A stretch of 64,000 nucleotides of DNA from Heterotrichella gracilis (lineage: Eukaryota > Sar > Xanthophyceae > Tribonematales > Xanthonemataceae): the NCBI GenBank assembly GCA_032358255.1, contig JAULBX010004443.1:340051-404050 (forward strand), written 5' to 3'. Position numbers and translations under genes: made by a program. The notes beneath the pieces were generated by a model. The model made no database searches. It saw only the letters and a program-made list of their open reading frames with translations, and was not told the DNA's origin. This document shows, one piece after another, positions 1 to 11,371 of the stretch. Positions within the stretch are counted from its first letter, which is position 1; every line of letters starts with the position of its first letter.

Positions 1-96
1 ATACGTGTGTGCCACAGGCCCATAACACGCCACCCACCCATATTCCAACGTGTATCATCCACCTTCCTTCTACTCTACCCTCCATCTATCGCCCAC

Positions 97-3000
97 CATG
101 TCTAGTCATCGCAGTCCGCTTCACCAAGCTGCCCTCCTTCATATTCCCGCTCACCCTGGCCCCACTCACCTGCCCTCCACTATCGCCTGCGCTGTTGTGA
201 AAGGGTACTCCCCATACAGCAGGGTGAACAGAGACACACCACACGCCCACAGGTCACACGCCTGCACAGCAGGTGGAGGGTGTGTGAGGGGAGGGGCTGA
301 TAGGGTCAAGGATACCGCGTGTCAAAATAAGCAGAATATGTCCAAATACACAGAATATACCGCGTTTCAAAATAAACAGAAGACAAGTAACAGCTAATGA
401 AAGAAAGAAAAAAAGGGAACGAGCTAACATACATTTATGGACATTAATATTCACTTGATGTTCTTTCTATCATGCATTCGGCATGCCATCACTTTGCTGC
501 ATGCGTTGCCATGCCGGGCACAGCCATGCATGCAACAGGTAACATGCGCGGGGGCCAGGGGTGAGGCAGCATGGCGTACGTTACATCACTCCCCTCCCCA
601 TGACCTAGCACAGCTTTGCCCCAAGCTCATGCAGGGCACCTGGCACGACACATGCTGCCAAGACCATGGCACAGCTTGGTCTGGGCTCCTGCACCTCACC
701 TTAGGGTTGTATGCGTCGTCCCCCCCGAATATCTGCTCCGGTGACATGTAGTTGAGTGTGCCAACCTGGGTGCGGGCAGTGGAGCTCAGCTCGTGCTGGG
801 CAAGGGGGAAGAGGGGGGTTGTCAGTGGCGAGGGAAGGGGAGGGTCATTAGGACGTCCAGGGGCACAGCAGAGGAAATTTCACGGGGTGATGCATGCCAC
901 TGCGCACGGGACATGGCTAACACCATTTAGGTCTCCCAATTCATATCTACACATGCAAGGTTCCTGCCGTTGCGGCTGCTCAATTGCACATTCTGCTTTC
1001 TTTCTTTCCTCGCAAGCCTGCGCACTACCATAACCTGCCCACCCCACCTTCCCCCCATTACCTTGCTGTACCCAAAGTCACACAGCTTGAGCGTTGGCCA
1101 GCGCCCCTCCTCCTCCCCCATGCGCGCCAGCAGCAGGTTCTCAAGCTTCACGTCACGGTTGGCAACACCCTGAAGGAGGGTAGGGCACGAGATTCAGGGA
1201 TAGGATTCACGCTTCTACACCGCCGAGTGCGTGCAGTTGTGCGTTCCCCTCTTCACCTATTGGTGTAGGCCCCTTGTGGCTGTGCCCATGTTGACACCCC
1301 TGGGCCAAGTACAGTTGGAATGACTCCCTATCATGTGTGCTGTGCATCCTTGGCCACTGATTAACAAATCATGCCGTCACCCCCCATGCCTTTGCCAACC
1401 TCTTGCCCCCCACCACCCCACCCTCCTCCACCCCTCACCCTCTTGTGGCAGTAGTCCAGCGCAAGGACCAGCTGCTGGAACAGCCACCGCACAAGCGCCT
1501 CGGGCAGGCCGCTGCCGGTGGACTCGCGCTGCACCTGGGGGGGGGGGGGGGGTAATGGTGTAGGTGAACTGGTGGTCTCAAAGGAGGCGCGCGGCATGGA
1601 CTTTATTACGGTATTCTGGGTGCAAATACTGCTGCACACAGCTTGTGCCATGAAAATCAACGAACCAACTATTGGCACTGTGGAGCAAGGCAGGGGAGAA
1701 CGCAATGGTAGGGGCAACAATAGTGGATAATGGCGCCTGCACCTCGCTGCACAATCCCTCAATGGTTCAACCTACCACCTCGAAAAACACATGGCTCACC
1801 TGCACATAGCTGAACAGCTCCCCCCCGTTTGCATATTCCAGCACTATTGCCAGGAAGGCCGCCGTGAGGAATACCTCCTGAATGGCGGTCACGTAGGGGT
1901 GCTGCAGGGAGGACAGGTGGAGCAGCTCGCGCACCACGTACACCTGGCCTAGGGCAACCTAGGGGGTGGGATGAGGGGGTGTCAGGGTGGGTTTGAGTCA
2001 GGGTGGCCCAGCAGTATCATGGGATGCACCGCCACTTGACGGGTATGGGGTGAGGGTGTGTGGAGGGGTGGTGGCACCTGGCAAGGTGAGAGGTTGTGTG
2101 GTGATGGTGATGGTGATGGTGATGGTGATGGTGATGGTGATGGTGATGGTGATGGTGATGGTGATGGTGATGGGTGATGGTGATGGTGATGGTGATGGTG
2201 ATGGTGATGGTGATGGTGATGGTGATGGTGATGGTGATGGTGATGGTGATGGTGANNNNNNNNNNNNNNNNNNNNNNNNNNNNNNNNNNNNNNNNNNNNN
2301 NNNNNNNNNNNNNNNNNNNNNNNNNNNNNNNNNNNNNNNNNNNNNNNNNNNNNNNTGATGGAAGTTGGGTTGGTTTACACATGGGTGGATGGATGCCATG
2401 CTATGCCATGCCGTGCCGCCACATGGGCTGGCGGCAGGGGCAGAGAGGTCTGGCAAGCCGCAGAAGCCACGCACATGCATTGAGAGGCGCAAGCCGTACA
2501 CATGCACATGTCTGGTGCACTCGTGTAGACGTTGAATCGGGGCTGTGAGTATCAGTGAACAGCTAGAGATCGTGGTTGGTGCGCTGTATGTGCCGTATGC
2601 GTTATGTGGCTGTATTTCCCCCCACCCCCACCCCCCACCCACCGTGTACCCCCTGGGCAGCAGCTTGATGGCAACCTCACGGGGAGGGTGGGTGCGGGTG
2701 TCATGTGCCAGGATCACACAGCTGCTGCCACCAACACCCAGCACCGACACCTGCAACGTGGGGAGGGTGAGGGGAAGGGGGCGGAGGAGGGCCAATATGC
2801 GGGCAGGGTTGTGCATGGGTGCTACATAGGTAGTGTGGTCCACGGTGGAACCAAGAATCAAGGGGCAAAGTGCATGAGGTTTGTATGCCACAACGCTGCA
2901 GAGTACCTCGAGGTACCTTCCAGGTGGCGCAGTGCAACGCGCTTCCTCTAACAGGATCCCAGTGGCGCTTATGTGCGCACTCCAGGACAACCATCAAACC

Positions 3001-3259
3001 TTCCCCTCATGTCCTGCTGTACCATATCATTCTTCAACCACCACCGCCTTCGTTGCAACCACTGCCACACCCCACTCGATCCTGCCTGGGTCCCCCCACT
3101 TGCATCCCCGCCAGCTTGCATGTACATGCACCCTCCCACCCACCCACCCACCTGCTTGTATGGTCCCAGCCCCTGCACGTCATGGGCGGCGGTGCTGGTC
3201 AGGAGGTTCTGGAGGCCGGTTTGCCAGGCCACGTAGGGGTCCACGTGGTGGTCGGCCAT
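97..3259 (-). CDS. Serine/threonine protein kinase, SnRK-like, 3' end outside window
   Basis: Protein kinase expected to phosphorylate Ser/Thr. Exons in gene order: 3259-3152, 2750-2643, 1958-1800, 1534-1439, 1169-1062, 795-700, 261-170, 128-97. All junctions are GT-AG and in phase, giving about 266 residues before the window ends. Visible motifs: a degenerate glycine loop GVGGSSCV, the ATP lysine in VAIKLLPRG, catalytic loop NRDVKLENLLL, CDFGYSK metal site, activation segment ending GTLNYMSPEQ, and the helix F region DLWACGVSLFTLLYGEYPF. KLEN followed by DFGYSK is typical of plant SnRK2/CDPK-like kinases (family knowledge). The ATG at 3259 starts MADHHVDPY and runs into the glycine loop after about 40 residues, a normal lead. 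The third glycine of the GxGxxG loop is replaced by serine or cysteine. The second intron is about 680 bases plus a gap. Kinase identity is near certain; subfamily and substrate are not. Confidence 0.88.
2101..2255 (+). repeat. GATGGT hexanucleotide microsatellite
   Basis: About 25 copies of GATGGT with one single-base phase slip near 2171. It lies in intron 2 of the kinase gene and runs directly into the run of N, so its true length is unknown. Confidence 0.97.
2256..2355. other. Assembly gap of exactly 100 N
   Basis: One hundred N placed at the end of the microsatellite. The round length suggests a placeholder for a gap of unknown size. The first bases after it continue with the same repeat (TGATGG), so the gap is probably collapsed repeat. 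Confidence 0.97.
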
Positions 3260-4388
3260 TACCCAGGTCCAAGTGCATGTGCTGCCAAGGCCCCTAGTCA
3301 GCCCCGCGCACACAGACCACCCATTGGCTGCCACCTGGGACTCCTCTAACCACACTTAAAGTCTAATAGCCACCGTGGCCAGGTACTGGGGTTGTTGTTG
3401 ACGGCTGATGGCTGTTCCTATTCCTCAAGTTTGCAAGTGGCCTGATGCATGCATGCATGCATGTGCGTGTGCCGCCGCTTGCATTTGGCAGAACACACTT
3501 TGCTGTTGTATGAGAATGACAGTAAACGACAGCCTCTTCCAACGCCCACTGTCTATAGTAACTAAGCGCAGCAGACTCGTTGCACGTTGTGTAAGTTCGC
3601 CACTTCGAACTATTCAAATATGCAGTGTGGGGCTGACACGTGTTCCAAGAGAACAACCACAGGGACGTCCTAGTACTAGTGCAAACAACTACAGCTATGT
3701 AGCCTTCAAGTCGGAACACAGATGAAGCAGCATGTGAACACGCCGGCAAGATACAAGCTGGTCCTTTGGTCCATTTGAGGTATGTGAACCGGTATCACCT
3801 CGGCGAGCTGCTCATGAGCTGAGGAGGCTGAGCTGAGCTGCGTTGTCAACAACCCTACTAGGGTTTTGGAGACACCATGGTTTGCAGGCCAACGCACTCG
3901 ACGCACAGTGGGCTTCAGGGCCATTATGCTGCTGACGGGCTCGCCACGGCCCATTGCAAAGGTTGCAAAGGCGGCTGCATGCCCCGCCACTGACACGTAC
4001 TCAGCCATGGCGCACATGGGCTGCAACCATTGGCTTGTAGTGGCTTGCGCACAGGCGTGTGCCGCATTGCATGACATATGGACCAAGAGGTGCATGTTAC
4101 AGCAAATGAGTTCTGTGGCCGTTGCTTGGCATGCACCTCAGTCAATGCCCAAGCATTGGAACACCAACACTGGCAACGCGCATAAGCAGACAGTCCTCAA
4201 GCCCCCAAAATATCAGTACTGAATTCCCATGAGTAGCATTGTGACCCAGGCATGTCATCTCAGTATGGGAATTTCCAAAAACACAGCAAGCAGGGCCCCT
4301 GAAGGCACAGCAGGCCCATTTATCACCAGTCTACCTAACCCAGCTGAAATGTCATGCCCATCTCCCTCTACTTCTTCCCTTCCCCCCC
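3260..4388. other. Intergenic: upstream of kinase, downstream of aminotransferase
   Basis: No convincing coding exon on either strand. It should hold the kinase promoter and the 3' UTR of the aminotransferase. A run of alternating GCAT lies at 3445-3463. On the minus strand a TGTAA, the usual green-algal polyadenylation signal, lies about 290 bases after the aminotransferase stop (4096-4100). Confidence 0.6.
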
Positions 4389-7300
4389 CTACTTGGCCAC
4401 AACGCCATATCCCGCCTCCGTCACCACCCCATACCCCCCCGCCACCAGCTGCTGCAGCCCCCCCTTGAGCCGCTGCCCAGCTGTGCGACAGGTGTCAGCA
4501 GTCACGTTGGCGTAGGCGGCGCGGATGTAGCCCGGTGCGCCGTGCGCCGACCCGGGTATGACGCACACGCCGTGCACCTTGATGAGCCACTCAACAACAG
4601 CCTCGTCGTTCTTGCAGCCTGCAGGGAGGGGTAGCGGGTGGGCGGTGGGTTGGTGATTATTGACAGAATTTATAGGGGCGGTGGCGATGAGTGTGCGCGT
4701 GTGGGCCTATAACATTGGGTAGCGCGCATGGGGTGCAAACCTGGCATGGCATGGAGACCAGGCGTGTGTGTGTGGGGGGGGGGGCAGGTGCAATATACCG
4801 AGGCACACATGATATTTGCAATGCACAGCAAATTGGCATCGACATGACCAGCAGGATGTGCATGTGCATGTGATCATGAATGTCGACTCTACTCTCCCCC
4901 CCCTTCACCCCCTTACCCTCTGGCAGCTTTGCCCACAAGTATATGGCCCCCTCCCCAGAAGTCACACTTGCTTCACCAAGGGGGGAGAGGGCATCCAGGA
5001 TGGTAGCCCTGAGAGATCGGGACAAAGTATCAGGCTCTGCGCATACCCTGGCCAGAGGCCAACCCTTCCTACTGTGTGCATATGCAGCTTGCATGTTATC
5101 AGGCAAAAGGCCGACACAGGGTCGACCCCGTCATATATTTGCCCATGCCAGTGGATCTACATATGGGGCGACATGACTCCCTCCCACCTCCCCTCCCACG
5201 ACACCAATGATGTGCAGCCACCACCACCCCAGCCCCACCTGTTTTCCTTGAGCCCCTCCACCTGCCCCTCCACCCACCCCCTGCCCAGCGCCAGCGCCTC
5301 CAGTGCCACCCGCTGGCTGATGCGGGGGGCGCACACAGGCACTGTGTCCTGCACTTTGAGCAGCTGGGGGGCAAGGGGGCCAGGGGGGTGCGCGATGTAA
5401 CCCACACGCCAACCCATCATGCCATAGGCCTGCGTCGGTGGGCGGGCGATTGGGGTGTGGCGGGGGTGGGGAGGGGTGGTGGGCAGCATGCAGGATCTCC
5501 ACACCCTCCCAATCACTGAAGTTCTAAGCCCTAATCCAAGACCCTCAGAGTGAATGAAACCCCGAACCCTATTCGACATGCTTACAATCCAATGAGCCTG
5601 CCCACAGCGCCAACCCAGCCCAAGTCATGCCACAATTGATGCCAGCGGTGCACAACAAAAGCCCATTCATCTGTCCAGGCGCCGCTTCACACAGACTATC
5701 CCCCGCAAGCCCACCCCCTGCTCCCCCTGTGGCCCACCTTTGAGAATGAGAACATGTGCAGCACGTGGTCCCCCCCCACGCACACATGCTCCCCCTCCCC
5801 GTACACAAAGTGCTCGTAGGTGTTGTCCACAACCAGCCAGCACCCGGCGGCGGCGGTGAGTGCGGTGGCGCGCACAAGCTCGGCACGGGTAAGCAGCGCG
5901 CCTGAGGGGGATGGCGGGGCTGCGTCAGGGCTGGTAGGGGTAGCGGTAGGGGTAGCGGCAGGTGTAAGCAGCACGGTGGTACGGTCAGGTTTAGCATTGT
6001 CAAAGTACCTAGTCAAACCAATACATGCCAGATGCACTGCGCCGCTACTTTGGAGCGCGATTTGCTCTTTGCACGCATTCCCAGCGCCGGAAACCGTTTT
6101 ACCCAGCAGTTGCCTATGCCTCTTTTGAGATGCGGCGGGCTTTTTTTTGTTCTGTGAGTTAATATTTTCTTGTGTTACTGTGCCACTACCCTATGTCAAT
6201 GCACTGTGCCATTACCCTCGCCTACCCACCTGTAGGGTTACAAGGGTTCACGATGACCACCATCTTGGGGGGGTTGGGCCCTGCCAGCGCCCCCTCCAAC
6301 CAGTCCAAATCTGGATGGAATGTGTGGGGGTCGCAGGGGCCGTACACAATGTTGTCCGCCCCCCCAGTCATCTGAATCGCCATGAGGTGGTTGAAGTAGT
6401 ATGGCACGAAGAGCACTGATGCGTCCTTTGCATCCAGCAGCGCCACCACCACATTCATGAAGGCCTGGTTGCAGCCAGCGGTGACCATCACATCGTACTG
6501 CCAGCGAGGGGTGGGGTGGGGTCAGGGGGTGGGGGAGGGTATGAGACACGCGTGGCGTGATTGAGCTTTGCCAAGGCGTGGGGTGGTGGCGAAGGGTCAG
6601 CTACCAAGGGTGTGGCAAAACAAACATACTCCAACATCCATGCACCCCGAAAGTCCCCGCAGCTTCCCTGCATCCTTTTGGCCACCACTAAGAAAGTACC
6701 GTCGTAAGGCTCGATTGCGATAATTCTGATGCCTTCCTCAGCAGCTGAAAGCATGTAGCAACTGCAGTCACCAGACAGATGAGGTGTCATATCAACACCA
6801 ATACTACATGCGACCCCAAGCCAGCCAGCCCCCCCTCCTTGCCCCTCCTCACCCCTTCCAGCCCATTCTCCTGCTTGAGCTTGTCCCGCAGTGCCTGCCG
6901 CAGCGCAGCATCCCCTTCATCTGCTCCGTAGCTATTGTACTCCCCCTGGGCCGCCAGGGAGGTGGCGGTGGAGATGGCGGAGGCTGGGGGCGGCCAATGG
7001 ACGATGCCTGGGTGGGATTGGGCACAAGGGGTGGCGGGAGAGAGGCACATGGTCAGGTGCAGGTGCAGGTGCAGGTGCAGGTGCAGGTGGAGCAGTCACA
7101 CATGAAGCGCAGCGCCGCGAAGGCTGCATGTATGACCCAGTTATCTGCGCAGGCGCTGGGGTGCCCGCAGCTGTGACAGTGCCTGGTTGGCATCGCTGGG
7201 TGTTGGGCAGGAAAGCGGGCAATGAGGCTCCATGCACCCCATCCCCCGCCGTGCACGCAGTCATTGACCACCAGTACCGCGCATGCAGGCATCAATGAAG

Positions 7301-7838
7301 AGTAATGTGTCCCCTGCCCTGCCCTGCCATCCAGTCAGCTGCCCCTATCCCCCACCTTGCGCCAGCGACATGACCCCCTCCACCCCCGCCATCAGCTGCT
7401 TAGTCTTCACAACAATGGGCGGGTCGGTGCAAGTGACGCGATCAGACACCTGACGGAGGGGGAGGGTGGATACATAAGCATGTACACAGTGTGGGTGTGC
7501 AGAGTCAGCAGCGCTGGCCATCTGTGGGTAGGTGTGGGGGTGTGGGGGGGAGGGAGGCCATGCAGGGTGCAGGTGCAGGGTGCTGGCTGCACGGTGCAGG
7601 GGTATGCAACCCTAACATGGGTCAAGCAGCAGGGCATACACGCAAGCTGCAGACAGCCCCACAAGGCCGATGTGCCACTCACACTTGGCAGACTGCGCGT
7701 GCCATTGCTGTCTGCTGCGGTTGCCATTGCCCTAGGGTGTGTGTGTATAGGAGAGGCACGGCCTCGCCCGCCGGCCAGGGGGGTGAGAGACAGGAGGGCG
7801 CGGCGGGCGGGGGCAGCCAGGGGGAACCCAGGGGGCAT
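4389..7838 (-). CDS. ISS1: Aromatic/methionine aminotransferase, ISS1/VAS1-like (PLP fold type I)
   Basis: PLP-dependent aminotransferase. In Arabidopsis, ISS1/VAS1 moves amino groups between methionine, aromatic amino acids and indole-3-pyruvate, limiting auxin synthesis. Exons: 7838 or 7727-7683, 7449-7356, 7007-6853, 6497-6230, 5901-5738, 5429-5239, 5047-4917, 4618-4389; phases all agree. From ATG 7727 the product is 425 residues (Arabidopsis about 394). Order along the protein: VMSLAQGIVHWPPP, YNSYGADEG, MVTAGCNQAF, VPYYFNHLMA, VNPCNPTG, VVDNTYEHFVYGEG, SFSK (PLP lysine at an exon end), AYGMMGWRVGY, SGEGAIYLWAKLPEG, HGVCVIPGSAHGAPGYIR. Each block matches plant ISS1 closely. An in-frame ATG at 7838 would add 37 residues rich in Ala, Arg and Pro that could be an organelle transit peptide; the plant enzyme is cytosolic. 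Start uncertain, family very sure. Confidence 0.92.
7054..7090 (+). repeat. CAGGTG hexamer repeat in an aminotransferase intron
   Basis: About six perfect CAGGTG units between the second and third coding exons. On the gene's own strand this reads CACCTG. Confidence 0.95.
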
Positions 7839-9030
7839 CAGTAGGGCGGCGTCACAGGGGAGGTCAAGGGGTGCTGCCCCAGGTGCGGTGGTGGCCTGTA
7901 TCCCTAGTAGGCACAGCAGTGGGCCAGGTGGGTGAGAGGAACCAAGAGCGGTGTGAAGCCTTGCCAACACCCTATCACAGTGGCTGTAATGAGCGCAGGA
8001 GGGTTGTGCACGTCTGTATTCCACAGTGGGGCGTGCCTAGTGCAAACGCTTTGCAATAATTTTCAGCGTCTGATATCCAAGAGGTTTAACGGTATGGCCC
8101 TCAAGCTTATGCAACCTCTGGTGCTGGGGCATTGCGCTGTGAAGCGATTGTGCATTCTACGTGTCCAAGGGACACCATATGCCAACCAACAGGAGATGGA
8201 ACAGTCCGACCTCGTGCTTCATTTACCAGTACAAGATCAAGGAGTGACGCCAGTTTCTGAAGGGGCCAGACTATCCTACAAGGTAATGCATGCATGCATG
8301 CATGCATCAAAATGCCACTCACCTGTTGTCAAATATCCGAGCAAAGCCAGTGAATTAGGAAAGCAGACTGTGCCAACTTTCCCATATCGCTAGCAGCAGC
8401 AGTGCGGTGTACAACAAAGACTGCCCACTGCAGTTCAAGACCTATCTTCGCACAACGCAGTCAGCAGGCAGCGCGGGACAGCTGCAAGCCACTCGACTGG
8501 GAGGAACATCCCGCTGCACACCACGCAGACACGTTGAAAGTAGCATTCCAATAGCAAGCGTAATCACACTGCCAGGTCGCACGTTCTCCCGAGGCCAGAT
8601 CTCCCGCCTGTCTCCGCTACCATGCTGTGCACCCGCCCACCCACCTGTGCACATGCCAATGCCGCTGCTCCCCCACGTACGTATTGCACCACCAGGGTAG
8701 CAGCATCCCACCCCATACCCAGTGTGTCCTCCAGGGCAGCTGTGTGCCGTGTGGATAGCAGGGGTGGGGGTGGGGGTGCTTGGCGGGTAGGGGCGAGGGC
8801 AGCAGGCAGGGGTGCAACCAGGCACATATGTACCTGTGCGGCAGTGGATGTGTTCAAGCAGGAGAATCCGTTTAGAAGTGAGTATGCGGTGGATGCAAGG
8901 CCTGTGTGCCGGTGGGCCCATGTTATTGCACAAGTCCTGGCATGGCCTGGGTGTGACGTGCGTGTGCCCCAGGGTTGTGTAGTGGCCACCAAGGCTGTAC
9001 TGCCTTCACCGACCTTGGTGTTCCACCATC
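7839..9030. other. Divergent intergenic region, aminotransferase / TMEM254-like
   Basis: Shared upstream region of two divergent genes. Open frames here have no recognisable protein features. A GCAT run lies at 8286-8308 and a short G-rich tract near 8761-8780. No clear core promoter motif seen. Confidence 0.5.
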
Positions 9031-10007
9031 ATGGCTTGGTTGGTTGTCCTGGTGGCTGTACTGGTTGCTGTCTTCACCCACCTGAAGACTGCACTCACCC
9101 TCACCCCACCCCCCACCACCCCAGGTGCCCTCTCCCTGGCCATCGCCGCCGGCTTCAGCGGTGGTATCGCCCTGGCACTGCTTGAGCCCGCCACCTGGAC
9201 GTGGCTGCCGCTGGCAGCGCTGGCACAGGCAAAGGTGGCGGCGCTGTTCGGGTGAGGGCAAAGGCTACTTGTGCACAGCGCATGGCGCGAGCGTGGGCAG
9301 GGTTGTGGGTGCAGGGGCTGATGCTGACCACCTGGGCTTATCAGAATATATGCCTCCCAACTTGCCATGCTGTTTGCCATCTGCAGCGAGCATTGCCATA
9401 CACAACTATTGCATGGCACTAGAATCAGGATGTTCGGGCAGAGATGGTGTATGCACATTGTGCTGAGCCTGGCATGGTACGCTGCACTTAGTATGGCTGC
9501 AAATACCTGTACTGCCAAGACGAGTATGCCTTTCCAGCTGTTGCCAATATCGCTGTGCCCCTTCCCTCCCTGCAGTGGCGTGTCCACCTTCCGCTCCTTC
9601 ATGACATTTGGACTGGCGGTGCACGTGGCGGAGGCGGCCTACGCGGCAAAGCTGTGTGTGGATGCAAAGCTGCCGGCTCAGCAGACATTGTGAGTGCAGG
9701 CGGTGGGGCAATGAGGACGCAGGGGAGTGGCAGCTGACAAGGCAATCGTTAAGATGGGGCTCAGCTGAGCACTGTCAGATGCACAATGAGCCAATGAGAG
9801 TCCACTATTCCATCAGCAATGGTGGTTCAGCAAGATGCGGCAGCCATGGTGCCTGCTGGCGGTGGGCTCCCTCTGTGGTTATAATTACCTCCTTGTCGCC
9901 ATGCATGCAGGCTGTACACTGCAGTCACCTTTGGTGCGGGCTGGTTCTTCATCGACCAGATGCAGAGGCAGCTGCCAACGCCTGCAGCAGGGGACAAGGG
10001 GCAGTAG
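9031..10007 (+). CDS. Small multi-pass membrane protein, TMEM254/DUF4499-like
   Basis: Exons 9031-9251, 9576-9689, 9911-10007; GT-AG introns in phase, 143 residues. Hydrophobic stretches: residues 1-24 (MAWLVVLVAVLVAVF), about 33-55 (LSLAIAAGFSGGIALALLEP), about 80-100 and about 115-130. The central block MTFGLAVHVAEAAYAAKLC followed by VTFGAGWFFI resembles TMEM254 (DUF4499), small membrane proteins of unknown function with a conserved histidine and glutamate in a membrane helix (here HVAE). The resemblance is recalled, not computed. The first exon could instead start at an acceptor near 9124 (CCCCAG before GTGCCC), which would replace the first helix with an upstream exon I cannot identify. 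The downstream exons are firm. No function can be assigned. Confidence 0.62.
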
Positions 10008-11371
10008 CTACGAAGCCAGGGGCAACCAAGAGCGGGGACCAGAGGTCTTGCAGGACCGCTGAACCCCGGGGTGAATGGGTCAATTGGATGCGCACGCCTG
10101 GCACGTGCACATGGTGCCACTGGTAACATATGGGGTGAGGGGCCTCCAGGTGGATTTAGATGCGGCATGCTGGACCATCATCACGGCGATCACTGGGCGC
10201 TCACACCGTGTCAGATTTGGCAGCCAGCGACTGGGAGATGCCATTCAGCCTGCGAGATGCCATGCCTTTCAGCCTACGGGATATGCTATCATGATGCAGT
10301 GGTTCACGTGCACATATGCCACAATGATTTCTCTTGTCAGGGTCTGCATAATATTGTTATTACAACAGTATTGCATTTTAATTACTGACTGCAATCATTG
10401 GCAGCAGGCTGGCATCGTGCATGAATGTATGGTGGTACAAATTTTAAATTTACGCATGATATACGGTAATATTGTCATGTTTATTATATTTGTGGCCTGG
10501 CCCAAGGTTATCTATACACTCTGGAAGTCCACTGTTACACGACATCGCTTAAAATTATGTTTATATATAAATATAATTATAAAGCGCATAACGTTACCGT
10601 TGTCTGTATAGTGGCCCCCTAACTACGCCTCTGTGCGTTCCCTTTCTTTCTTTCTTCTTCTTCTACATTGAACGTGAATCATATGTATACATTGAACATA
10701 AATTGTAACATCAATGTTGCATCGATGTTACAGGCCTGTGGCTAACAGCTGAGCCACCGGTGGCTAACAGCTGACTCAGAGCCTAGGCCCCCTACGGCCT
10801 CAGGCTGGGCCAGTGCCAGGCAGTACATGTGTACGGTACATGCATCACTGCCACAACTAGCCGTAAGGGCATTGAATCTTGCAGCTGCATCATAGTGAAA
10901 TATTGTGCTGACACTGTCAGTGACTCAAGAGTACTAGTTCACATTGAACTTGACTGCAGAAGTTGAACTCTGCATTAGTTTTCGTCATCATGGTAATGGC
11001 GCCGGCGTTGGCCAATTTGCCTGAACCAGGCGAATAAACTAAACAAGAACCAAGCATAAAACACTACTGTAACAGTATCACAGCAAGAACATTTGCCCCT
11101 GGTCCAGAAATCACACGCCCAGTTTTGGAATTATCCTCCACAATTATCATACATTGTATACAAAGCTGTTGCCAACAAGCATAAGCCACACAAGTACGGC
11201 GCACCACGCTGGCTGAGGGTGAAACCCATTATCACTATAAAAACGGATGACAACTTTCACAAAGGACCTGCGTCCCATGCGTGTCCCCAGCACCCTTTGG
11301 CAGCGCTTGAAGGCAGCGCCCACCACCCTGTCCCAACCTTCGGTCATGGCCCGTCAACCCCTCTTCCCCTG
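10008..11371. other. Convergent intergenic region, AT-rich
   Basis: Lies between two converging genes. 10320-10610 is AT-rich with no credible exon. It holds part of a dispersed repeat (10614-10657) and a 15-base direct repeat GTGGCTAACAGCTGA (near 10738 and 10760) flanking the palindrome GCCACCGGTGGC. A TGTAA at 10705-10709 could serve as polyadenylation signal for the upstream gene. Confidence 0.5.
10614..10657 (+). repeat. Dispersed repeat, copy 1
   Basis: A stretch from AGTGGCCCCCTAACTACG through a CTTT-rich tract, matching the reverse complement of 62757-62816 over about 45 bases with a few substitutions. Probably the end of an interspersed repeat family. Confidence 0.65.

Noticed and set aside
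2017-2382. Frames encoding poly-His, poly-Met-Val or poly-Thr-Ile
   Set aside because: They are translations of the GATGGT microsatellite inside a kinase intron and include the N gap.
10075-10611. 178-residue open frame after the TMEM254-like gene
   Set aside because: Second half is AT-rich spacer sequence with random hydrophobic residues; no family resemblance.
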